A DNA stretch of 17,606 nucleotides from Robiginitomaculum sp036478975 (GTDB lineage: Bacteria; Pseudomonadota; Alphaproteobacteria; Caulobacterales; Maricaulaceae). The DNA is taken from the NCBI GenBank assembly GCA_036478975.1, contig JAZGFA010000105.1, positions 1 through 17,606 on the forward strand, read 5' to 3'. Both the position numbers and the translations under genes were made by a program. The notes beneath the pieces were generated by a model. It saw only the letters and a list, made by a program, of their open reading frames with translations. It was not told the DNA's origin and did not search any database. Of the stretch, positions 6,415-13,695 are shown one piece after another. Position 1 is the stretch's first letter. Each line of letters starts with the position of its first letter.

Positions 6415-7947
6415 TTAATCCACCATATCAAGGGTTAGGTAAGAGGAGCGTGGGATAGAGTTTTCGTTTGGAAAATCCGTGCGGCAATGGCCGCCGCGTG
6501 ATTCCTCGCGGGCCAGCGCTCCGGCGACAATCATCTTTGCGGCGATAAGCGGATTGGCATGGCCGACCCGCTCTAGCAATTGCTCGATAATGCCGAGCAT
6601 AGTATTAAGGCCGGCGGCGTCTCGCTGTACGCCGCAATATTGGGTCATGCCATTGCGCAGGGTTTTACTGACCTCATCGCCCATGGACAGCCAAGGCTCG
6701 CTACTAATATCCGGAGCTTTGCGGCGCGCAATGCTCGCCGAATTTATGTGCTGGGCGGCGCGTCCGCCAAAGACGATGGCTTCTAGCAGGGAGTTACTGG
6801 CAAGGCGGTTAGCCCCGTGAACGCCGGTGGCGGCGCATTCGCCAATTGCGTAAAGACCGGGCACACTGGTTTGGCCATGGCTGTTGGTTTGCAAGCCGCC
6901 CATATGATAATGCACGGCGGGAGCAATCGGGATGAGGGCGGTGCGCGGGTCAATGCCGGCGCTCATGCAGCTTTCAAACACCACGCCAAATTCTTCGGGG
7001 AAGTGGTCGCCGACGGCGGCGCGCGCATCCAGAAATGGCGGGCGGCCCGCCGCGATTTCGGCAAAGATAGCGCGGGCGACATCATCGCGCGGGGCCAGTT
7101 CCCCGTCCTTGTGATAGGCGTCCATGAACCGCTTGCCATTGCCATTGACGAGGGTTGCCCCGTCGCCGCGCAAGGCTTCGGTAGCCAGCGGCGCTGGGTC
7201 GCGGCCTATGTCTATGGCGGTGGGGTGAAACTGAACAAATTCCATGTCGCGCAAAACCGCGCCCATGCGCGCCGCCATGCCGAGACTGTCGCCGCGCGCC
7301 GTGCGCGGATTAGTGGTGACGGAAAACAGCCCGCCAATGCCGCCCGTGGCCAGCACGGTAATATCGGCCTCAATGCCCATTAAAGCGCCGTCATCATTTC
7401 GCGCCAAAGCGCCCGCCACGCCGCCGTGACCGTCCGAGAGTAGGCTTTCGGCGCGCCAGCCAATCAGGCCGGTTATATGCTCTGCCGCTTGGGCGCGCTT
7501 GACCATGACGTTAATAATGGCGCGGCCCGCACCGTCGCCTTTAACCTTGGCGACGCGGGCGCGGCTATGGGCGGCCTCAAGTCCGTAATTAAAACTGCCA
7601 TCGGGATTTTTATCAAAGGGGACGCCGAGTTTCACCAAATCGCGCACGCGGTCTGGTCCTTCACTGGCAAGCAGCATGGCAATGTCGGGGTCAACAAGCC
7701 CGTCGCCCGCCGCTATCGTGTCATCGGCGTGGGAGCGCGGACTATCATCGGGGTGGAGCGCCACGGCAATGCCGCCCTGCGCCCACGCGCTCGCCGAGCC
7801 TTTAGAGGAGCGCCGAGAGGTTAAAATAAACACCGGACGCGGCGCCAGTTTTTGCGCCATATAAAGCCCAGCCAGCCCCGCCCCAACCACAAGCACAGCC
7901 CCCGCCGGAAGCCGCTTAATATTCAATGTCCAGTCGGAGCCACTCAC
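6415..7947 (-). CDS. nadB: L-aspartate oxidase
   Basis: A 510-residue FAD enzyme that oxidises L-aspartate to iminoaspartate for NadA. The FAD-binding VGAGLAG is at 21-27, and SAWAQGGIAVA at about 52-62 is the flavin-contact loop. EFVQFHPTA (236-244), TEALRGDGA (256-264), LAPRDDVARAI with the catalytic-type arginine R287, and HYHMGG (346-351) follow in the family order. GECAATGVHGANRLASNSLLE (about 369-389) is the C-terminal dinucleotide-binding block. This set separates NadB from succinate dehydrogenase flavoproteins together with the nad context. The start codon is GTG (7945-7947), one base after the nadA stop; AAGG about 8 nt upstream serves it. It is the middle gene of nadABC. Confidence 0.97.
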   Translation of the reverse strand: MSGSDWTLNIKRLPAGAVLVVGAGLAGLYMAQKLAPRPVFILTSRRSSKGSASAWAQGGIAVALHPDDSPRSHADDTIAAGDGLVDPDIAMLLASEGPDRVRDLVKLGVPFDKNPDGSFNYGLEAAHSRARVAKVKGDGAGRAIINVMVKRAQAAEHITGLIGWRAESLLSDGHGGVAGALARNDDGALMGIEADITVLATGGIGGLFSVTTNPRTARGDSLGMAARMGAVLRDMEFVQFHPTAIDIGRDPAPLATEALRGDGATLVNGNGKRFMDAYHKDGELAPRDDVARAIFAEIAAGRPPFLDARAAVGDHFPEEFGVVFESCMSAGIDPRTALIPIAPAVHYHMGGLQTNSHGQTSVPGLYAIGECAATGVHGANRLASNSLLEAIVFGGRAAQHINSASIARRKAPDISSEPWLSMGDEVSKTLRNGMTQYCGVQRDAAGLNTMLGIIEQLLERVGHANPLIAAKMIVAGALAREESRGGHCRTDFPNENSIPRSSYLTLDMVD

Positions 7948-7948
7948 C

Positions 7949-9112
7949 CTAAATAACCTTCACGTCTTTTTCTGGGATAGTGGGATCGAAATGGCCTTTT
8001 ACGGGGTCGAATTTTACGTTTATCATGTCCATGACCGCTTTTTTGGCTTTGACGCGAACATTTTCTGGGATTTCGATTTCATATTTTTCGTCGCGCAAAC
8101 ACTCATAAATATTTTGCAAAGTGACCCGTTTCATATGCGGACACAAATTACACGGGCGGACGAAATCGACTTTAGGATTAGCCATGGCGACATTGTCGGA
8201 CATGGAGCATTCGGTCAGCAGGATAACTTTGCCGGGGCTTTTATCTGAGACGTAATCGCTCATCGCTTTGGTGGAGCCGGTAAAGTCGCTCTCTGCCACC
8301 ACGTCGGGCGGGCATTCAGGATGGGCGAGGACGACAACGCCCGGATGGGCCTCGCGCATCTCTTTGACGTCCTGGGCGCTAAAGCGGGCATGAACTTCGC
8401 AGCGGCCATGCCACGCGATGACTTTGATATTAGTTTGCTTGGCGACGTTTTTCGCCAAAAATTCATCGGGGAGCATGATGACGCTATCAACGCCCCATTC
8501 TTTGGTGATGGCTTCGACAATCGCTACGGCGTTGGACGAAGTGCAACAAATGTCGCTCTCCGCCTTTACGTCGGCGGACGTGTTGACGTAAGTGACCACG
8601 GGAATGCCGGGGTATCTTTGCTTGATTAAGCGAATATCCTCGCCGGTAATGGAGCTAGCCAAAGAGCAGCCCGCGCGCAGGGACGGGATAAGGACGCGCT
8701 TTTCAGGGCATAGGATTTTTGACGTTTCCGCCATGAAATGCACGCCGCCTTGAACGATGATATCGGCGTCGGTTTTGGTCGCCTCCACCGCAAGGCCGAG
8801 GCTGTCGCCCGTATAGTCGCCGATGAGCGCGAAGATGTCCGGCGTCATATAATTATGAGCGAGGATGACCGCATTTTTCTCGGCCTTTAGCGTGTTAATC
8901 GCGTGGACGAGCGGGGCATAGGCCGGCCACTCAAATTTAGGAATAAAGTCGCTGACTTGGTCATAGAGGTGATCCGTCGCGGCTTTGACTTCCTTGCTAT
9001 AGGGCAGGGCGTCTTTTTCGGGGTGGCTCGGCACGGCGCAGACGCCGTTTTCAACCTCAAGGGTCTGGCCAATCCAGCGGCCCGCTTCCCAATTTATTAG
9101 CTCTTTGCCCAT
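7949..9112 (-). CDS. nadA: quinolinate synthase A, [4Fe-4S] enzyme
   Basis: A 387-residue enzyme that condenses iminoaspartate with dihydroxyacetone phosphate to quinolinate. The three cluster-ligand cysteines can be placed by spacing: C149 in RAGCSLA, C238 in WHGRCEVHARF and C324 in PCNLCPHMKR, with gaps of 89 and 86 residues as in the known structures. AHNYMTPDIF, GDSLGLA, SDICCTSSNA, HPECPPDV and ECSMSDN are also present. An N-terminal extension of about 70 residues before the first domain is common in the longer NadA type. The ATG has a strong GGAGG at 9118-9122 (minus strand), 5 nt away. A palindrome overlapping the likely -10 suggests repression of the whole nadABC unit. Confidence 0.97.
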   Translation of the reverse strand: MGKELINWEAGRWIGQTLEVENGVCAVPSHPEKDALPYSKEVKAATDHLYDQVSDFIPKFEWPAYAPLVHAINTLKAEKNAVILAHNYMTPDIFALIGDYTGDSLGLAVEATKTDADIIVQGGVHFMAETSKILCPEKRVLIPSLRAGCSLASSITGEDIRLIKQRYPGIPVVTYVNTSADVKAESDICCTSSNAVAIVEAITKEWGVDSVIMLPDEFLAKNVAKQTNIKVIAWHGRCEVHARFSAQDVKEMREAHPGVVVLAHPECPPDVVAESDFTGSTKAMSDYVSDKSPGKVILLTECSMSDNVAMANPKVDFVRPCNLCPHMKRVTLQNIYECLRDEKYEIEIPENVRVKAKKAVMDMINVKFDPVKGHFDPTIPEKDVKVI

Positions 9113-9125
9113 GATGTCCTCCGAC

Positions 9126-9145
9126 TAATGCTTCTAGGCATTATA
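9126..9145 (-). promoter_or_regulatory. nadABC -10 box with overlapping operator palindrome
   Basis: On the minus strand a perfect TATAAT (9140-9145) runs straight into the palindrome TAATGC-N6-GCATTA (arms 9138-9143 and 9126-9131). The last four bases of the -10 are the first four of the palindrome. It lies 14-31 bases upstream of the nadA start. The -35 is weak (GCAAAT at 9163-9168). A repressor bound here would block RNA polymerase. NadQ or NrtR-type NAD regulators are candidates by pathway, not by a consensus I could check. Confidence 0.6.
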
Positions 9146-9195
9146 TAGGGATTGCGCGCGGGATTTGCTAATAAAAACCGATGAAATATGCGGGG

Positions 9196-9492
9196 TTAGC
9201 CGAAGTTCAAGCCCGCCGCGACAAGCAGTCCGCTGAGCGTGCCAAGAATGAGGCCGAGCTTTGCGCCGCCTAAAATTCCGGTTTTGCCATTTTTAGAAAT
9301 TAGCCAGCTGATAATCCCGCTGAGTAATGCGCCCGTGGCGAGTAAGCTGGCCCAGAAACCAAAAACAGTTATGACTTGACCGCTGCCTTCCCCGGCGAGC
9401 TTTCCTGACAAGTGCCCAAAGGCGAGATAAGCGATAAGTAGCGCGGCTAGCACGCCGGTTACGGCAGAAATAAGGGATAGAAATTTGTTCAT
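9196..9492 (-). CDS. small membrane protein, hypothetical (98 aa)
   Basis: Three hydrophobic helices are visible: about residues 5-26 (LSLISAVTGVLAALLIAYLAF), 40-64 and 74-95, the last rich in glycine (GGAKLGLILGTLSGLLVAAGL). The short polar links include SKNGKTG. It is therefore a small inner-membrane protein. The start is well supported by AAGGAGG about 6 nt before the ATG. It lies 35 nt after the HD phosphohydrolase on the same strand and 83 nt before nadA, so it is probably the last gene of the FabH-like/HD unit. I do not recognise a family and infer no function. Confidence 0.75.
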   Translation of the reverse strand: MNKFLSLISAVTGVLAALLIAYLAFGHLSGKLAGEGSGQVITVFGFWASLLATGALLSGIISWLISKNGKTGILGGAKLGLILGTLSGLLVAAGLNFG

Positions 9493-9527
9493 GGTGTCCT
9501 CCTTGTTTTGCCATTATGGCGCGTTTT

Positions 9528-10133
9528 TTAAACTTTTCCAAGGGAGATATTAAGCGTCTCAAATCGCGCCAAAAACAGGGCCTGCGCTTGAACGACAGAG
9601 AGTGGGTCTATAGTGATTTTAATATCGCCCGGCGGTTTGGTGAAAAACTCATTGGCCTCATCGATTGTGAAACCCGCAATTTGCGTAGCTTCAAAATAGG
9701 CGCAATATATGTCGGCCTGTTTGATGGTTTTCTTTAGGTCAGGGCGCAGCTCCGGCGGCAATCCAAAACGGATATGAATGACGCGTTCTAGCCGCGCTTC
9801 AAAGCTTTTATAGTCGAGGCCTAGCGCCGCCTTAAACGGGCTTATCATGTCGCCGATTACATATTCCGCCGCGTCATGGAGTAGGGCGCACATGCGGTCT
9901 GGCGCGCTCGATTTTGGATTTAAAATGGAGAATAGTTTTTCCACCACCACGCTATGCTCGGCAACGCTAAAGGCATGGTCGCCGGAGGTTTGACCGTTCC
10001 AGCGCGCCACCCGCGCAATGCCGCGCGCAATATCCTCGATTTCAATATCAAATGGGGAGGGGTCTAAAAGGTCAAGCCTGCGGCCTGAGAGCATTCTCTG
10101 CCAGGCTCGTTTTTGGCCGCGTTTTTGGGCCAT
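9528..10133 (-). CDS. HD-domain phosphohydrolase, YfbR-like (probable 5'-nucleotidase)
   Basis: A 201-residue soluble protein. The HD metal-binding set can be read as H60 (AEHS), H86-D87 (LLHDAAEY) and D141 (KQADI). R44-W45 precede them as in E. coli YfbR, and GDMISPFK (94-101) matches the YfbR GD..xP.K segment. YfbR hydrolyses deoxyribonucleoside monophosphates, so a nucleotide clean-up role is the best guess; other HD enzymes remain possible. The N-terminal KRAWQRMLSGRRLDLLDPSP is a familiar opening for alphaproteobacterial members of this group. Its ATG directly follows the stop codon of the FabH-like gene (TAAATG), indicating coupled translation. Confidence 0.85.
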   Translation of the reverse strand: MAQKRGQKRAWQRMLSGRRLDLLDPSPFDIEIEDIARGIARVARWNGQTSGDHAFSVAEHSVVVEKLFSILNPKSSAPDRMCALLHDAAEYVIGDMISPFKAALGLDYKSFEARLERVIHIRFGLPPELRPDLKKTIKQADIYCAYFEATQIAGFTIDEANEFFTKPPGDIKITIDPLSVVQAQALFLARFETLNISLGKV

Positions 10134-11270
10134 TTAGCGCTTTCGCACCACAATCACGCCGGCGCTATAGCCTGCGCCGAAACTGCAAATTAGGCCAAGG
10201 TCACCGGATTTGAAATCATCGCTATGTTTGTGAAAGGCGATGATAGAGCCGGCGGAAGATGTGTTGGCATATTCGTCGAGAACCACCGGCGCTTGCTCTA
10301 GCTCCACATCCTTACCCATGACTTTTTTGGCGATAAGGACATTCATTGATAGATTGGCTTGGTGTAACCACATGCGTTTTAAATCGGACGGGGCAATGGA
10401 AAGCGCTTCAAGCTCTGCCGTAATCATTTTGGCAACCATCGGCACGACTTCTTTAAACACGCTGCGCCCGTTTTGCACGAATAGCTTATCGGTTAAGCCC
10501 TTGGGTGAAAGCTTATTATCTTCCGGGGCGCAATGGTTGAGAAAGCCAAAGTTATTACGGATATTATTGGAAAATTGCGTCGCCAGTTTAGAGCCGACAA
10601 TCTCCCAGCCATTGCCCGCATTTTCGGCAAAACCTTCATCCTCAAGTAAAATCGCCGTGGCCACATCGCCAAAGATGAAATGGCTATCACGGTCTTTGAA
10701 ATTAAGATGGGCCGTGCAAATTTCCGGATTGACCACAAGTACGGATTTCGCCTGCCCGCCGGCGATTAGTCCGCGCGCGGTTTCAATGCCAAAGGTGGCC
10801 GATGAGCAAGCAACATTCATATCAAAGGCAAAGCCGCCCGTGCCGAGCGCCGCTTGCACTTCTACGGCGACGGCGGGATATCCGCGCTGTAGATTAGAGC
10901 AGGCAACGATGACTGCGCCGACATCTTCGGGGGCGCGGCCCGCGGCTTTTAGGGCCTCACGCCCCGCATTGGCCGCCATTTCGGCCATGACGCTAATCTG
11001 GTCATTAGGCCGGGCGGGGATGCGCGGGGCCATGATATTGGGGTCAAGGATGGGGGCTTTGGAAATGACGTAGCGCGACTTAATGCCGGACGCTTTTTCA
11101 ATAAACGGGGCGGAGGATTGGGGCAGGGTTTCAAGCGTGCCCGCCGCAATTTGCTCTGCGTTCTCGCTATTCCACTTATCGGCGTAAGCATTATAGCTCT
11201 CGACAAGCTCCTCATTGGAGATGGAATCTTTGGGGGTCCAGAGGCCAGTAGCGCTAATGATTGATGTCAC
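10134..11270 (-). CDS. FabH-like 3-oxoacyl-ACP synthase III
   Basis: A 378-residue thiolase-fold protein with the full FabH catalytic triad: C155 in NVACSSATFG, H303 in LHQANLSMN and N336 in DEYANTSSAGS. Such enzymes start fatty acid synthesis by condensing acetyl-CoA with malonyl-ACP, or act on longer acyl groups. It is about 60 residues longer than E. coli FabH. Extra sequence sits in the N-terminal third (about residues 25-90, SYNAYADKWNSENAEQ and following), where substrate-entry loops lie, so acyl preference may differ. No plsX or acpP is next to it, arguing that it may not be the primary FabH. The start is GTG (11268-11270) with AGGA 7 nt upstream. Confidence 0.88.
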   Translation of the reverse strand: MTSIISATGLWTPKDSISNEELVESYNAYADKWNSENAEQIAAGTLETLPQSSAPFIEKASGIKSRYVISKAPILDPNIMAPRIPARPNDQISVMAEMAANAGREALKAAGRAPEDVGAVIVACSNLQRGYPAVAVEVQAALGTGGFAFDMNVACSSATFGIETARGLIAGGQAKSVLVVNPEICTAHLNFKDRDSHFIFGDVATAILLEDEGFAENAGNGWEIVGSKLATQFSNNIRNNFGFLNHCAPEDNKLSPKGLTDKLFVQNGRSVFKEVVPMVAKMITAELEALSIAPSDLKRMWLHQANLSMNVLIAKKVMGKDVELEQAPVVLDEYANTSSAGSIIAFHKHSDDFKSGDLGLICSFGAGYSAGVIVVRKR

Positions 11271-11329
11271 AAGTAAATCCTATTTATGGGCGTTTGAAAC
11301 AGCCTAGCGATATGGCCTACAAATGCTAG

Positions 11330-11911
11330 TTAAATGTCATTGCAGTCATCATAAACAAAGCAGTCAAGCGTATGGTCATTGATAATGCCGACCGCTTGCA
11401 TAAAGGCGTAAATGATGACGGGTCCGACAAATTTAAAGCCGCGCTTTTTTAAATCCTTCGCCATGGCGATGGACTCGGGGCTATCGACGGGCACATCGGA
11501 GCGGCGCTCATACCGGTTTTGGATTTGCTTGCCGCCGGTAAAGCTCCAAATATAATCGGTGAAATTTAGGCCCTCTTCGTCGCGCATTTTGATGAAAATT
11601 TGCGCGTTATGAATGGCGGCATTTATCTTGAGTTTTGAGCGAATAATTCCCGAATTAACCAAAAGCCGCGCCCGGTCTTCATCCGTGTAATGGGCGATAA
11701 TATCCGGATCGAGGCCGTCAAAGGCCTCTAATATGGTTTCGCGTTTTCGTAATATGGTAATCCAGCTAAGTCCGGCCTGCATGCCGTCTTGGATAAGTTT
11801 GGAAAACAGCGCCTTATCATCGCGAATAGGGCGGCCCCATTCCGTGTCGTGATAGTCGCAATACAGTTCGTCCGTGGGGGGAACCCATGCGCAGCGGATA
11901 ATGTCACTCAT
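11330..11911 (-). CDS. tag: DNA-3-methyladenine glycosylase I
   Basis: A 193-residue base-excision-repair enzyme that removes 3-methyladenine from alkylated DNA. The zinc-site residues match E. coli Tag: C7 (RCAWV), H21 (DYHDTEWG), and H180 with C184 (NDHTLDCF). QAGLSWITILRKRE follows as in the family. The residue aligned with E. coli Glu38, which contacts the base, is Asp42 (IQDGMQAGLSW), a conservative change I believe also occurs in other homologs. The helical body ends SFTGGKQIQNRY, FKFVGPVIIYAFMQAVG as expected. The ATG overlaps the stop of the upstream YgfZ-GNAT gene by 4 nt (ATGA), so the two are co-translated. Confidence 0.95.
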   Translation of the reverse strand: MSDIIRCAWVPPTDELYCDYHDTEWGRPIRDDKALFSKLIQDGMQAGLSWITILRKRETILEAFDGLDPDIIAHYTDEDRARLLVNSGIIRSKLKINAAIHNAQIFIKMRDEEGLNFTDYIWSFTGGKQIQNRYERRSDVPVDSPESIAMAKDLKKRGFKFVGPVIIYAFMQAVGIINDHTLDCFVYDDCNDI

Positions 11912-13155
11912 AAAAATTTCTCCATTCCAATATTGCAGCGCGCATAGTCGGGGTGCGTGCCCTGATGATTAATCGCCCAGCCTTCACGCTCATACAGGCG
12001 CAGGGCGGCGGCGTTGCGGGTGCTACTGTGCAGGTAGATGCGCTTTAATCCCATAATATCGCGCGCATAATTCTGCGCGGCGATAAGCAAGGTTTTACCA
12101 ATGCCGCGGCCTTGAAAATTCGCGTCGACGGCCATTTTAGTTAGCTCGACATCGCCGCGCGCGTCTTTTTTAAGGGCGCAGGCCCCGGCGATTTCGCCGT
12201 CAATATGGGCGGAGAAAACGCTATTGCCATTTTGCGTGTAGACCTCTGGATGGTCAGCCATTTTTTGATCGGAAGCCTCTACGTGGTGCAGCTCTTTTAT
12301 CCACGCCAAATTAAGCGCGGCGAAGGCGGGCAGGGCAGAGGCGTCATTACGGCGGATATCCATTAGGCTTCCAATTAGTGTAGCGGGCAACAGTGTAGCG
12401 GGTTTATCATTGACCATAAGATTATCCATTGCGCCTTCAAGCCGGTCAAGGCGGATGAGGGCCATAGCGCGCGCTCCCCTGACATGATTGAGCGTCCCGA
12501 CCTTAATGTCTCCGGCCATAATTGCGTCACCCGCGCTAGCATCACCCGAGAGCTTGACCCCGCGCATGCGTTTGCGCACGCTGGTTTTGCGGTGCATGCG
12601 AGACACTACTTCTTGGCCGATAAAACAGCCTTTTTTGTAGTCGACGCCGCTTAGTAAATCCATATTAGCGTCAGCGGGGAAGGTTTTAACGCTGTCAAAA
12701 TCCCATGCGCTATCAGGGATGCCAAGGCTAAGGCGGTGACTATCATAATCTTGCGCGCTCGCATTCGTCTCAAGATTGCTACCAATAATACGGCGGCCAA
12801 GGCGCGCATTGCGCGGGTCAGCATGGCCATTAGAGCTATCGCTTCCCCATTGCACATAGAGCGATTTTTCTGATATTTCCAAATTGATTTTAGCGCGCAG
12901 CTTATACATTTTCAGCCGCTTCATTAAATCTGCGCTAAACTTTTGCGGCGTGTCTATCATCAGCCCGCCATCGACTTTGGTGACAAAGAAGTCGGCAATG
13001 ATTTTGCCTTGCGGTGTGAGTAGGGCGGCGTAACTAATATCAGCCTTTAAATTATTGGTGATAAGCCCGCTTAGGAAATCCTCTACATTTTCCCCGCTCA
13101 GCAAGATGAGGGCGCGGCCCAGGCGCGCAGTGTAGAGCATGTCATTGTTTGGCAT
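11908..13155 (-). CDS. fusion protein: YgfZ/GcvT-like folate-binding domain plus GNAT acetyltransferase
   Basis: A single 415-residue frame. Residues 1 to about 262 are a YgfZ-type protein: RALILLSGENVEDFLSGLITNN at the start, LLTPQGKIIADF, and the signature KGCFIGQEVVSRMHRK at 175-190 with C177. YgfZ proteins bind folate and help assemble or repair certain Fe-S enzymes. Residues about 265-415 are a GNAT N-acetyltransferase. VELTKMAVDANFQGRGIGKTLL (acetyl-CoA loop Q-G-R-G-I-G at about 348-353) and NAAALRLYEREGW are typical. I chose the ATG at 13153-13155 because AAAGGA lies 5 nt upstream; the frame extends to a TTG at 13212. A fusion could be real or a recent loss of a stop between two genes. 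M265 is preceded by a GGAAG, so separate GNAT translation is possible. It overlaps tag by 4 nt. Confidence 0.88.
   Translation of the reverse strand: MPNNDMLYTARLGRALILLSGENVEDFLSGLITNNLKADISYAALLTPQGKIIADFFVTKVDGGLMIDTPQKFSADLMKRLKMYKLRAKINLEISEKSLYVQWGSDSSNGHADPRNARLGRRIIGSNLETNASAQDYDSHRLSLGIPDSAWDFDSVKTFPADANMDLLSGVDYKKGCFIGQEVVSRMHRKTSVRKRMRGVKLSGDASAGDAIMAGDIKVGTLNHVRGARAMALIRLDRLEGAMDNLMVNDKPATLLPATLIGSLMDIRRNDASALPAFAALNLAWIKELHHVEASDQKMADHPEVYTQNGNSVFSAHIDGEIAGACALKKDARGDVELTKMAVDANFQGRGIGKTLLIAAQNYARDIMGLKRIYLHSSTRNAAALRLYEREGWAINHQGTHPDYARCNIGMEKFL
12377..12402 (-). repeat. 15-nt tandem repeat at the YgfZ-GNAT junction
   Basis: AGTGTAGCGGG occurs at 12377-12387 and again at 12392-12402, a 15-nt (five-codon) period. 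In the protein this gives PATLLPATL just before the GNAT domain. The duplication keeps frame and lengthens the linker. Confidence 0.7.
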
Positions 13156-13224
13156 AATAATCCTTTGGCGCTTGCGGGGGGTAAGCCGGCCCGCTAGTCT
13201 CTCTTGTAACAAATAGGAGACCCC

Positions 13225-13470
13225 ATGCGCGTTGTCGATGTTCCCGTGGATAAAATTTACTACCCTTCCGCTAAAAAGAAAACCCTAGACGCGGAAAAGG
13301 TAGAGGCTTTGGCCGAAGACATTTTAGAAAACGGCCTGCAAAAGCCTATCTATGTGCGCGTCGGCAAAGACCGCTACGTTATCCAAGAAGGCATGCACCG
13401 GGTCGAAGCGATGAAGCTGCTCGGCAGTGAGTTTATCCAAGCCCATATTGTGCAGGCGAAAAAAACGTAA
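13225..13470 (+). CDS. standalone ParB/sulfiredoxin-fold protein
   Basis: An 81-residue protein that is essentially one ParB N-terminal-like domain. RVVDVPVDKIYYPSAKK is the first strand, LDAEKVEALAEDILENGLQKPIYVRVG the helix-strand core, and YVIQEGMHRVEAMKLLG the box that corresponds to GERR in ParB and GCHR in sulfiredoxin. The sulfiredoxin catalytic cysteine is replaced by Met, so it is not an Srx enzyme by this evidence. There is no helix-turn-helix or dimerisation domain, so it is not a chromosome-partitioning ParB. GMHR keeps the HR typical of nucleotide-binding Srx-fold proteins. AGGAG precedes the ATG by 5-6 nt. It diverges from the YgfZ-GNAT gene across 69 nt and is followed after 3 nt by a small membrane protein. 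Confidence 0.85.
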   Translation: MRVVDVPVDKIYYPSAKKKTLDAEKVEALAEDILENGLQKPIYVRVGKDRYVIQEGMHRVEAMKLLGSEFIQAHIVQAKKT

Positions 13471-13473
13471 ATA

Positions 13474-13695
13474 ATGGGCGGATTTTTAAAAGACATGGCC
13501 ACGCCGTTTAAGGGGTATTTTGGCCTCTCTTTGGCGCTGGTTCTGCTGTATTATTTTGGCATGTCCACCATAGGGCAATTTATCCTGTCCAAGGCGGGAT
13601 TATCCATTTTAGCCATTAGCATCGGTTTGGCGGCGGCGCTTAGCGCGGCGCAGGTGAGCGTAAGGCGGCGTAAAATTGCAGCTAATTTAAAGTAA
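13474..13695 (+). CDS. small membrane protein, hypothetical (73 aa)
   Basis: Two hydrophobic helices (about residues 16-36 and 40-60) are followed by a basic tail, VRRRKIAANLK, which suggests a cytoplasmic C-terminus. The ATG at 13474 starts 3 nt after the ParB-like gene, so they form one unit; the ribosome binding site is poor, and MATPF at 13495 is an alternative start. The last 9 bases overlap the end of the convergent glutamate-synthase-family gene. I do not recognise the family. Confidence 0.65.
   Translation: MGGFLKDMATPFKGYFGLSLALVLLYYFGMSTIGQFILSKAGLSILAISIGLAAALSAAQVSVRRRKIAANLK

Noticed and set aside
6817..7383. 188-residue plus-strand ORF antisense to nadB
   Set aside because: Covered by nadB, whose FAD motifs are complete; no independent coding support.
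10240..11073. 277-residue plus-strand ORF antisense to the FabH-like gene
   Set aside because: The minus-strand frame holds a complete catalytic triad in the right order; the antisense frame has no recognisable domain.
13225..13470. Sulfiredoxin (srx) for the ParB-like gene
   Set aside because: The catalytic cysteine of the GCHR motif is Met here.
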